57,531 nt of DNA from Patescibacteria group bacterium (GTDB lineage Bacteria > Patescibacteria > Microgenomatia > Levybacterales > UBA12049): positions 1-57,531 of the forward strand of contig JAMCTM010000051.1 in assembly GCA_023379465.1 (NCBI GenBank), read 5' to 3'. This document shows, one piece after another, positions 35,975-42,691 of this stretch. Positions within the stretch are counted from its first letter, which is position 1, and each line of letters opens with the position of its first letter. A program made the position numbers and the translations under genes. A model generated the notes under the pieces. It saw nothing but the letters and a program-made list of their open reading frames with translations. It was not told the DNA's origin and ran no database searches.

Positions 35975-36097
35975 ATGATGTGGGGATGGGGAAACGGAGC
36001 AGGTTTATTAACAGGATTAATTTTTCAGATAATTATTCTGGTTGACTTAATACTTCTTGGTGTCTGGCTTTGGAAAAAGATAGAGAAAGAAAAATAG
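35975..36097 (+). CDS. Tiny single-span membrane protein (40 residues)
   Basis: The product begins MMWGWGNGAG, continues with a membrane helix (about residues 11-33, LLTGLIFQIIILVDLILLGV) and ends in the charged tail KKIEKEK. The Trp/Gly-rich start followed by one helix resembles the front half of small SHOCT-type membrane proteins. It has a -35/-10 promoter and a GGTGAT ribosome-binding-like site, and lies 16 bases before the DoxX gene on the same strand. Two ATGs at 35975 and 35978 are possible starts. It is probably a small regulatory or assembly subunit; role unknown. Confidence 0.7.
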   Translation: MMWGWGNGAGLLTGLIFQIIILVDLILLGVWLWKKIEKEK

Positions 36098-36113
36098 CAA
36101 GGAAGTTCTCAAG

Positions 36114-36689
36114 ATGGATAAAAAACCTAACGCAACAGAGATACCCGAGTCCGGATTGTCCAGGTTTTTATTTGCTAATATGTCCTTTGCCTGGTTTTGG
36201 GCTATAGTCAGGCTTTATGTCGGCTGGGAATGGCTCTCGGCGGGGATAGAAAAAGTTCAGAGTCCTGTCTGGGTCGGCTCTAAGACAGGAGTTGCCTTGC
36301 ATGGTTTTCTTGTTGGTGCTCTAGCCAAGACAGGGGGAGCGCATCCACAGGTACAGGGTTGGTATGCGCAATTTCTAACAGGACTGGTGATGCATAATCT
36401 TACAATTTTTTCCTATTTGGTATCCTATGGAGAAGTTTTAGTTGGGATAGCCCTTATCTTGGGAATCTTTACGGGCATTGCGGCTTTTTTTGGTGCGTTT
36501 ATGAATATGAATTATCTTTTGGCAGGTACTGTCAGCACCAACCCGATACTCTTTGTCTTGGAGCTTCTCTTAATTTTTGCCTCAAGAACCGCCGGATGGT
36601 GGGGGCTGGATAGATTTATCCTGCCGTTAGCAGGTATTGGCAAAAAGAAGGAATTCTCTAAAGAAGAAGCAGAGGCTCTGCAAGGTTAA
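36114..36689 (+). CDS. DoxX family membrane protein
   Basis: 191-residue protein with four membrane spans (about 28-48, 90-115, 118-140, 143-160). AIVRLYVGWEWLSAGIEKV at the start of the first span is the DoxX/TQO small-subunit pattern, and GEVLVGIALILGIFTGIAA and MNMNYLLAGTVSTNP are further family marks. DoxX proteins take part in thiol or quinone redox reactions at the membrane. An AAGGAAG ribosome binding site lies 8 bases before the ATG. It forms an operon with the 40-residue membrane protein. Confidence 0.85.
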   Translation: MDKKPNATEIPESGLSRFLFANMSFAWFWAIVRLYVGWEWLSAGIEKVQSPVWVGSKTGVALHGFLVGALAKTGGAHPQVQGWYAQFLTGLVMHNLTIFSYLVSYGEVLVGIALILGIFTGIAAFFGAFMNMNYLLAGTVSTNPILFVLELLLIFASRTAGWWGLDRFILPLAGIGKKKEFSKEEAEALQG

Positions 36690-36700
36690 AGATCTTAGTA

Positions 36701-36706
36701 TATAAT
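36701..36706 (+). promoter_or_regulatory. -10 box of the 36714 gene
   Basis: Perfect TATAAT ending 7 bases before the ATG at 36714. The -35 match (CTGCAA at 36678) is weak. Confidence 0.5.
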
Positions 36707-36713
36707 AACCCCC

Positions 36714-38300
36714 ATGGCGACAGAAGATACCAAGCCCCTTGCGAGATTGGCAAATGTACTTATTTCTGCTTTTGAAAGAGAAGAGCCGCACGATAACGAA
36801 ACAAAGCTTAAAGTAAACCCCATTGTTTCCCAAATAGCCTATTTATACGAAAAACTTCGCAATGTCATGGAGTATAGAGAAGAGGAGGTTATTCTAAGAT
36901 CGGCTATTGAAAGAATCCTTAAAAGACGTCTTCTTCTCGGAGGAAATCCTAGTAGCATAGCAGAACCCTTGCTTCGCGAATTACTATGGGCGCGTTATAT
37001 CCCCGATGGCCAGATAGGCGGTAAAATCGTAGAGGAGGTTAATCAATCAATCAATTATTATTTGACCCTTAGGCAGTCTCTTATTAAAAAAGAAATACTA
37101 CGGGAAAGAACAATAAACGAATGGATTTATCAGCTTGTCTCCTCAGACATTGCCCATATTGTAAACCCCAATACCGAAAGGGAAATTATGGCAAGTTTTA
37201 TGTTTCAAATTTTGAGATATCATGTTACTCTTTTGGATGAAACAACCGAAACAAGGGACGCCCAGGTTCTTTTGGCAATTAGAAAAGCATTCAACAGAGA
37301 CGATATTGCTTTTTTAAGATATCAATTATTTAGACAGTTTTTTGGAGAACGGACAAAAGATAATCTTGAAAAGATTGCCGCCAACTTTATGGCAGGATAT
37401 AAAGAAATAAATAGGCAGATTTACTATCCGGCTAAAGATAGTATTTATTCTTATATCAAAAGAAGAACCCCTCCCTTTCTGATTTTAGAGGATGCGCTTT
37501 CTACCCAAAGAGGGAATATTAGGGTTTTGGTAGGAGATACGAGTTTATTGAAGCAGGTAATCTTTGGCCTTTGTAGGGTAAGATATCAAGGGATTGCCTC
37601 CAAGGTTAGACGGGCGGTTGTGAGAAGCGTTACCTTTGTTCTTTTAACAAAGGCCCTAATCGCGATTTTAGTAGAGTCAACCTATGAAAGGATTTTCTAC
37701 GGACAAGTTTTTCTAGGGTCTATGCTTTTGAACATTGCCATGCCGTCTTTTCTTATGGTGTTGGTTGGGGTCTCTATCCGTATTCCGGCAGATGACAATT
37801 CTAGGGCAATACTAAAGATTATAGAAGAAGTTTTATATGAAGATAGTCCAGTTCTTGGCGACCCTTTGGTTATTAAAGGAAGAAAAGACCAAAAACAGCC
37901 CTTATTAAACATTGTTTTTACATTTTTATGGTTTCTGGCCTTCTTTGTTTCTTTTGGGGCAATAGTTTTTATCTTGACCAAGCTTCATTTTAATATTGTG
38001 AGCCAAGGAGTATTCCTTCTTTTTTTAGCAGTGGTATCTTTTTTGTCTTACAGAATAATCTTAACCGCGAATATGTATAATGTTTTGGAGAAACAAAGTC
38101 TTTTAACGCCCCTTATTGATTTTTTCTTTATGCCTATAGTTCGGGTTGGCCGAAATTTAACAGAGGGAGTATCGCAGATAAGTATTGTTCTTTTTGTCTT
38201 TGATTTCTTAATAGAAGCCCCTTTTAAGGGTTTGTTTTCATTCTTTGAGCAGTGGTTTTTGTTTTTGCGCACAAAACGGGAAGAGCTTTCATCCTTTTAA
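36714..38300 (+). CDS. Large unrecognised membrane protein with soluble N-terminal half
   Basis: I do not recognise this 528-residue protein. Residues 1-290 are soluble, helical and charged (LARLANVLISAFEREEPHD, AEPLLRELLWARYIPDG, FNRDDIAFLRYQLFRQFFGE). Residues about 300-460 carry four membrane spans (VTFVLLTKALIAILVES, FLGSMLLNIAMPSFLMVLVG, FTFLWFLAFFVSFGAIVF, FLLFLAVVSFLSYRIIL). The C-terminal 70 residues are amphipathic (FFFMPIVRVGRNLTEGVSQ ... FEQWFLFLRTKREEL). No catalytic motif is seen. It has its own -10 box and a terminator, so it is a stand-alone gene. Confidence 0.72.
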   Translation: MATEDTKPLARLANVLISAFEREEPHDNETKLKVNPIVSQIAYLYEKLRNVMEYREEEVILRSAIERILKRRLLLGGNPSSIAEPLLRELLWARYIPDGQIGGKIVEEVNQSINYYLTLRQSLIKKEILRERTINEWIYQLVSSDIAHIVNPNTEREIMASFMFQILRYHVTLLDETTETRDAQVLLAIRKAFNRDDIAFLRYQLFRQFFGERTKDNLEKIAANFMAGYKEINRQIYYPAKDSIYSYIKRRTPPFLILEDALSTQRGNIRVLVGDTSLLKQVIFGLCRVRYQGIASKVRRAVVRSVTFVLLTKALIAILVESTYERIFYGQVFLGSMLLNIAMPSFLMVLVGVSIRIPADDNSRAILKIIEEVLYEDSPVLGDPLVIKGRKDQKQPLLNIVFTFLWFLAFFVSFGAIVFILTKLHFNIVSQGVFLLFLAVVSFLSYRIILTANMYNVLEKQSLLTPLIDFFFMPIVRVGRNLTEGVSQISIVLFVFDFLIEAPFKGLFSFFEQWFLFLRTKREELSSF

Positions 38301-38301
38301 T

Positions 38302-38350
38302 ACCGGATATACCCCTTTTTTCCTCCAATATACCTCCGGTTTAATTTTTT
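38302..38350 (+). terminator. Probable intrinsic terminator after the 36714 gene
   Basis: ACCGGA (38302-38307) pairs with TCCGGT (38335-38340), with an inner TATA/TATA match, followed by TTAATTTTTT. The loop is long (about 25 bases), so this is moderate support only. Confidence 0.45.
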
Positions 38351-38353
38351 CCG

Positions 38354-38382
38354 TTGACAGAAAAGAAAGATTTTGCTATTGT
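38354..38382 (+). promoter_or_regulatory. Promoter of trxA
   Basis: Consensus TTGACA (38354-38359), exactly 17 bases, TATTGT (38377-38382), then 10 bases to the ATG at 38393. Confidence 0.7.
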
Positions 38383-38392
38383 TAATTTATAA

Positions 38393-38719
38393 ATGGCGGA
38401 TTTTGTAATTACCGACTCTAGTTTTGATCAGGAAGTTTTGCAGAGTAAGCTTCCTGTTCTGGTTGATTTTTGGGCTCCATGGTGCGGCCCCTGCAGAATG
38501 GTTTCTCCTATTGTTGAAGAGCTGGCCAAGGAGTATCAGGATAAATTAAAGGTGGGAAAACTCAACGTAGATGAGAATTCGCAAACAGCTTCTCGTTACG
38601 CGGTAATGAGTATTCCAAGTCTTATTATCTTCAGAGATGGCAAGCCGATAAAGACCATGGTTGGGGCCCAAAGCAAAGAAAACTTTAAGAAGGAAATAGA
38701 AGAGGTTTTAGCTTCGTAA
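38393..38719 (+). CDS. trxA: Thioredoxin
   Basis: Small cytosolic dithiol reductant. It has the canonical active site WCGPC (residues 30-34) in [15 protein letters not shown], the cis-Pro in [14 protein letters not shown], and 108 residues, the normal length. It lies 43 bases before thioredoxin reductase, forming a complete NADPH-thioredoxin couple. Confidence 0.97.
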   Translation: MADFVITDSSFDQEVLQSKLPVLVDFWAPWCGPCRMVSPIVEELAKEYQDKLKVGKLNVDENSQTASRYAVMSIPSLIIFRDGKPIKTMVGAQSKENFKKEIEEVLAS

Positions 38720-38762
38720 CAAATCAAAGATTCAGCACTTCGCGTTTTGATTTTGGTTTTTT

Positions 38763-39770
38763 ATGCATGACGTTATTATCATCGGTTCCGGCCCCGCGGG
38801 TTTAACTGCCGCTATCTATGCCACCCGCGCCAATCTTAGGACACTAGTTATAGCCGGAGCAAAATGGGGCGGGCAGTTAATGCTGACGACTCTTGTTGAA
38901 AACTTTCCCGGTTTCCCGGAAGGAATTCAGGGGCCTGAGTTAATGACAGCGATGCGAAAGCAAGCGGAAAGACTTGGGGCGCGGTTTCTGGACGAAGATT
39001 TCTCTCAAACTGCTTTTTCCAAATCTCCATTCGCGATTTCCGTTGCGGGAAAAGCCTACGAGGGAAGATCGGTTATTATCGCCACAGGAGCCGATACAAA
39101 ATGGCTTGGGGTTCCGGGCGAAAAGGAGAAAGTTGGCAAAGGGGTATCAACCTGTGCTCCATGCGATGCCCCTTTTTTCAGAAACAAAAAGGTTATAGTT
39201 GTAGGAGGTGGAGACAGTGCAATGGAAGAGGCGCTGGTTCTAACAAAATTTGCCAGCGAGGTGATCCTTATTCATAGAAAAGATGCTTTTCGCGCGTCCG
39301 CCGTCATGCAGGAGAAGGTGTTTAACAGCTCTAAAATCAAGGTTATATTTAACAGCGAGATTGCGGAAATACTGGGGGAGAGGAAGGTGGAGAAGGTTCA
39401 AATAAGATCAAAGATCAAAGATCAAAGATCAAAGATAGAGATCAAAACCCAAAACCAAGAAAAAGAAATTTTGCCTGAGGAAATGGGGGGTCAAGCACTG
39501 GCAGTTCAAGACCAGACAATAGCCTGGGAAATGCCGGCTGACGGAGTGTTTGTCGCAATCGGACATATTCCGAATTCAAAAGTTTTTCAGGGTATAGACG
39601 CGGATGAGAAGGGTTTCATTAAGGTTTATGATCATACGAAGACAAACATAGAGGGCGTTTTTGTGGCAGGGGACGTTCATGACAGTTTATATAAACAGGC
39701 GATAACAGCGGCCGGTTTTGGCTGTATGGCCGCCTTGGAGGTCGAACGCTTTCTAAGCCTTCAGCATTAA
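38763..39770 (+). CDS. trxB: Thioredoxin reductase
   Basis: FAD/NADPH enzyme that reduces thioredoxin. FAD site VIIIGSGPAGLTAAIYA at the start, redox pair C131-A-P-C134 (usual CATC), NADPH site VVGGGDSAMEEAL and the C-terminal FAD motif GVFVAGDVHD. An in-frame low-complexity insert of about 40 residues (around 215-255) splits the NADPH domain just before the segment leading to the final FAD motif. Part of the insert is coded by four exact GATCAAA heptamers. Total length is 335, against about 305-320 without the insert. The insert sits where an external loop is expected, so activity is probably kept. Confidence 0.95.
   Translation: MHDVIIIGSGPAGLTAAIYATRANLRTLVIAGAKWGGQLMLTTLVENFPGFPEGIQGPELMTAMRKQAERLGARFLDEDFSQTAFSKSPFAISVAGKAYEGRSVIIATGADTKWLGVPGEKEKVGKGVSTCAPCDAPFFRNKKVIVVGGGDSAMEEALVLTKFASEVILIHRKDAFRASAVMQEKVFNSSKIKVIFNSEIAEILGERKVEKVQIRSKIKDQRSKIEIKTQNQEKEILPEEMGGQALAVQDQTIAWEMPADGVFVAIGHIPNSKVFQGIDADEKGFIKVYDHTKTNIEGVFVAGDVHDSLYKQAITAAGFGCMAALEVERFLSLQH
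39406..39447 (+). repeat. GATCAAA heptamer array inside trxB
   Basis: Four exact tandem GATCAAA units (39406-39433), then GATAGAG and ATCAAAA in register. Translated in rotating frames it gives RSKIKDQRSKIEIK. The same unit occurs twice at 40986-40999. Confidence 0.85.
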
Positions 39771-39799
39771 GTGCTTCCGGTATGCTAGTATATTGGACA

Positions 39800-39806
39800 G
39801 GAGGAG
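39800..39806 (+). promoter_or_regulatory. Shine-Dalgarno site of nnrD
   Basis: GGAGGAG, 9 bases before the ATG at 39816. It is the strongest ribosome binding site in the window and favours ATG 39816 over TTG 39810. Confidence 0.55.
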
Positions 39807-39815
39807 CATTTGTTT

Positions 39816-40694
39816 ATGTATCCATTTAGCAGGGAAGAACTGAAGAAACTCTATCTCCCGAGAAAAGATTCCCACAAGGGACAGAACGGAAAGCTTCTTG
39901 TTATTGGCGGATCAAGATTGTTTCACGCGGCGTCTCTATGGTCTTTAAAGATAGCTTCAAGAATTGTTGATATGGTTTTTTACTCCTCTATCCCGGAAAA
40001 CAACGCTATAGTCCAGAGGTGCAAAGAAGAATTTAGAGACGGCATTATTGTTCCCAGAGACAAAATAGATAGTTATATCAAGGAGGCGGATTGTGTTTTG
40101 ATCGGTCCTGGCCTGCCGCGTTTAGAAGGGCAGGAAGAGGGGGATGACGACACAAAAAAGCTGACGGAGACTCTTTTAAAAAAATATCCCGGCAAAAAAT
40201 GGATAATTGACGGGGGGAGCCTTCAGGTTATGGATCCTAGAATTATTCCTCGAAATGCCATTTTAACGCCCCATCGTAAGGAGTTTGAGATTCTATTTGA
40301 GAACGAATTAAGAATTAAAAATCAGGAATCAGGAATAAGGAATAAGAACCATCATTCAAAATTCCTGATTCATGATTCAGTCGTTTTAGAAATAGCGAGA
40401 AAGTACAAATGCGTGATCTTGCTTAAAGGCCAGAATGATATTGTTTGTTCATCAACCGAAGGATGCGCTGGGGTCAACGGCGGGAACGCGGGTATGACAA
40501 AAGGCGGAACAGGGGATGTTCTATCCGGACTGGTGGCTGCGCTTTACTGTAAAAACGGCGCCTTTCTTTCAGCCTTGGCCGGTAGTTTTTTTAACAAAAT
40601 GGCAGGAGATAGTTTATTCAAACGGGTAGGATATTACTTTAACGCTTCGGATTTAGCAGATGAAATTCCTAAAATAATGGCCTCTTTTTTATAA
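39816..40694 (+). CDS. nnrD: ADP/ATP-dependent NAD(P)H-hydrate dehydratase
   Basis: Repairs hydrated NAD(P)H by dehydration using ADP or ATP. It belongs to the ribokinase-like CarD/YjeF C-terminal family. Signatures are HKGQNGKLLVIGGS near the start, VLIGPGLPR, WIIDGGSLQV, ILTPHRKEFE, and GGNAGMTKGGTGDVLSG, which binds the phosphate donor. The NnrE epimerase domain is absent, so this is the stand-alone form. An in-frame heptamer insert (40305-40381) of about 25 residues follows the ILTPHRKEFEILFE strand-loop. Confidence 0.9.
   Translation: MYPFSREELKKLYLPRKDSHKGQNGKLLVIGGSRLFHAASLWSLKIASRIVDMVFYSSIPENNAIVQRCKEEFRDGIIVPRDKIDSYIKEADCVLIGPGLPRLEGQEEGDDDTKKLTETLLKKYPGKKWIIDGGSLQVMDPRIIPRNAILTPHRKEFEILFENELRIKNQESGIRNKNHHSKFLIHDSVVLEIARKYKCVILLKGQNDIVCSSTEGCAGVNGGNAGMTKGGTGDVLSGLVAALYCKNGAFLSALAGSFFNKMAGDSLFKRVGYYFNASDLADEIPKIMASFL
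40305..40381 (+). repeat. 7-base-period array with an inverted half inside nnrD
   Basis: GAATTAA x2, AA, ATCAGGA x2, ATAAGGA, ATAAGAA, a 12-base spacer, then ATTCCTG, ATTCATG, ATTCAGT. ATCAGGAAT (40328-40336) is the exact inverse complement of ATTCCTGAT (40361-40369), so the two halves can form a hairpin. Confidence 0.8.
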
Positions 40695-40698
40695 AAGA

Positions 40699-40962
40699 TC
40701 ATTTTTCCAGCCTCTCGATGATTTTAGAGAGTTCCCAGGTTACAAAAACAGCTAGGGCAGTTACAGCTACGGCATAAACTAAGAGCGACATAGCGCTTCC
40801 GCCTTTAGGCAGCAATTTTTTAATGTAGTCATTGACTAATTCCTGAATAACATTATTCCAGGCCAAAGCGGCAACCAAACCAAAGCCGCTGGTTGAAAGG
40901 ACGAGCATCTGGCGCACCACTTCTATGGGAAGTTTTTTCTCCTGTTTTTTCTTGGCTTTCAT
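40699..40962 (-). CDS. Small two-span membrane protein (DUF5654-like)
   Basis: 87-residue protein with a Lys-rich start (MKAKKKQEKKLP) and two hydrophobic segments (about 20-40 and 55-78; VLSTSGFGLVAALAWNNVIQ, LLVYAVAVTALAVFVTW) joined by a loop with LLPKGGS. It resembles the DUF5654 family common in CPR and archaea. I start at ATG 40962 because a -10 box ends 7 bases before it; the in-frame ATG at 40998 falls upstream of that box. Function unknown. Confidence 0.7.
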   Translation of the reverse strand: MKAKKKQEKKLPIEVVRQMLVLSTSGFGLVAALAWNNVIQELVNDYIKKLLPKGGSAMSLLVYAVAVTALAVFVTWELSKIIERLEK

Positions 40963-40969
40963 AGTTGGT

Positions 40970-40998
40970 ATAATACAATAAATCGGATCAAAGATCAA
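40970..40998 (-). promoter_or_regulatory. Promoter of the 40962 gene, -35 made by heptamer repeat
   Basis: Minus strand TTGATC (40993-40998), exactly 17 bases, TATTAT (40970-40975), then 7 bases to the ATG at 40962. The -35 falls inside the GATCAAA tandem repeat. Confidence 0.5.
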
Positions 40999-41006
40999 AG
41001 ATTTTA
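40986..41006. repeat. GATCAAA heptamer array in a divergent intergenic gap
   Basis: Two exact GATCAAA units and one GATTTTA in register, between the divergent 40962 and 41013 genes. The unit is the same as in trxB. Confidence 0.7.
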
Positions 41007-41012
41007 GGATTT

Positions 41013-42062
41013 ATGTATCAGCCTAAATTTACCATCACCAACGCAATTTTAAAAAACATTGGTGCTATTGAAGCATGCCGCGAAATTATTGAGGGCGCGC
41101 CTCTTTTACCTTTTTACGAAAAGCAGTTTAGGGACAGCGCCCTGGTCCGAGCCGTTCATTATGGTACCCATATAGAAGGCAATGGGTTAAACTTGGATCA
41201 GGCGGAAAGGGTTATTTTGGGACAGGAGGTTATCGGCAGGGAGCGTGATATTCAAGAGATTATAAATTACAGAAAAGTGATGGATTATATTTCGGAATTT
41301 GCAGTCGGCAGTACGGAAGGAAGAATTACGGAGTCTACGATTAGGAAATTGCATAGAATGACTGTGGAAAAAATTCTGCCGCGGGAAAAGTGCGGAGAGT
41401 ACAGAAAGACGCAGGTTGTGATTAAAAATAATCAGACCTTGGAGGTTTCTTTTAGGCCTCCGCCATCCGAGCAGGTAGAATCCCAAATCGCGGATTTAGT
41501 TGCGTTTGTAGATGAGTCTTCGGCGGAAACTATACACCCTGTTTTGAAAGCCGGAGTTATTCATTATGAACTCGTGCGGATTCATCCCTTCTTAGATGGT
41601 AACGGCAGGGTCGCGAGGGCGTTATCAACGCTTATTTTGTTTATGGAAGGATATGACATCAGAAAGTTTTTCTCGCTCGAGGAGTATTTTGACAAAGACG
41701 CCAATAGTTATTATGGAGCATTACAAAGCGTTGAAAGCCAGGGCGGGGATTTAACGCTCTGGCTTGAGTATTTCACAAAGGGTCTTGGGATCGAACTTTC
41801 GAAAATAAAAGAAAAGGTTGAGCGAATATCGGTTGACGGAAAGCTTAGGCAGAGACTTGGCGGAAAACCGGTTCTTCTTTCCGAGCGCCAGCTAAAAATC
41901 ATCGAGTATATTCAGGAAACAGGCTATCTTCAGAATAAGGCATTCTACATGCTTTTCCCAATGGTTTCCGAGGATACGATTTTAAATGAGCTTAAGGCAT
42001 TGATAGAGCATGGGGTTATCAAAAAGCACGGAAGCACAAAAGGAGCAAAGTATGTTTTATAG
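41013..42062 (+). CDS. Fic domain protein (AMPylase-like) with C-terminal winged helix
   Basis: 349-residue protein of the DUF4172/Fic type. The catalytic motif is HPFLDGNGR (about residues 191-199), preceded by the helix VLKAGVIHYELVRI. An inhibitory helix motif THIEGN occurs near residue 52 (T/S-x-x-x-E-G/N), suggesting self-inhibition. The C-terminal 70 residues (LLSERQLKIIEYIQETGYL, then ALIEHGVIKKHG) look like a winged helix. Fic enzymes transfer AMP or related groups to proteins. No antitoxin neighbour is evident, and the built-in inhibitory motif fits a class II/III Fic. Its last 6 bases overlap the convergent gene. Confidence 0.9.
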   Translation: MYQPKFTITNAILKNIGAIEACREIIEGAPLLPFYEKQFRDSALVRAVHYGTHIEGNGLNLDQAERVILGQEVIGRERDIQEIINYRKVMDYISEFAVGSTEGRITESTIRKLHRMTVEKILPREKCGEYRKTQVVIKNNQTLEVSFRPPPSEQVESQIADLVAFVDESSAETIHPVLKAGVIHYELVRIHPFLDGNGRVARALSTLILFMEGYDIRKFFSLEEYFDKDANSYYGALQSVESQGGDLTLWLEYFTKGLGIELSKIKEKVERISVDGKLRQRLGGKPVLLSERQLKIIEYIQETGYLQNKAFYMLFPMVSEDTILNELKALIEHGVIKKHGSTKGAKYVL

Positions 42063-42647
42063 GTCCGAAGTTTCAGGAAGATTTTGGGCAGGCGCTGGAT
42101 TTAAGGATGCCGTTTTACGATCTTTGTCAATATTAATCATTAGACCATTAGGAACATTTTTTAGTCCATCTACTTCTTTTTTCACCGGTAATAAATTTGC
42201 ATAGATTCTCCTGTCGAGTCCGAATGGAGTAATCCAATTATCAAAACGTTCGGCAAACGTGAGTATAAACATTGTTGCTTGAGGATTGCCTAAAAATAGT
42301 TCTCCCTCTGGCAGTTCAGTAGGCATTTGTGCTGGCGGCTCTACGTTTTGAAATATAAAGTGTGGCGATTGATCAAAGTGTGGGCTTTGAGGATTTTGCG
42401 CGAGAGCAACCCTTCCTTCCCGGAGATCTCTTGCCAATCCCGTTAGGTTTTCCTGCAGTTGTGACATAGCCTCTTCCAACACTCCTTTAAATAGCGGGTC
42501 GCCAACCGATTTAATCTGCTGCTGTAGCGCGTTGATTCTATCTTGTGATAAGATATTGGTTGTTATCCACGTGCCCAGTGCCAGCGAAACAGCAGGAGGC
42601 AGGATTGTTAATTCTGTTTTTGGTTCCCCCTCTTTCTCTTTGTCCAT
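42057..42647 (-). CDS. Hypothetical soluble protein, 196 residues
   Basis: I do not recognise this gene. It encodes a mildly acidic protein with a helical region (about 30-85; LSQDRINALQQQIKSVGDPLF, LEEAMSQLQENLTGLARDL), a Gln/Pro/His-rich middle (about 85-115), and an ordered C-terminal part (GNPQATMFILTFAERFDNW, IYANLLPVKKEVDGL). No signal peptide or membrane span. A TATACT lies 10 bases before the ATG. It converges with the Fic gene, overlapping by 6 bases. Confidence 0.6.
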   Translation of the reverse strand: MDKEKEGEPKTELTILPPAVSLALGTWITTNILSQDRINALQQQIKSVGDPLFKGVLEEAMSQLQENLTGLARDLREGRVALAQNPQSPHFDQSPHFIFQNVEPPAQMPTELPEGELFLGNPQATMFILTFAERFDNWITPFGLDRRIYANLLPVKKEVDGLKNVPNGLMINIDKDRKTASLNPAPAQNLPETSDL

Positions 42648-42677
42648 ATAAAAGCAAAGTATAGCATATTTTTATGT

Positions 42678-42683
42678 TAAAAT
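42678..42683 (+). promoter_or_regulatory. -10 box of the DNA ligase gene
   Basis: TAAAAT ending 8 bases before the ATG at 42692. It lies inside the reading frame of an upstream ATG at 42674, so 42692 is the more likely start. Confidence 0.45.
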
Positions 42684-42691
42684 ACTTCTGT

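Noticed and set aside
39406..39447. Heptamer arrays as a CRISPR array
   Set aside because: Units are 7 bases with no spacers, lie inside an enzyme gene, and no cas gene is present.
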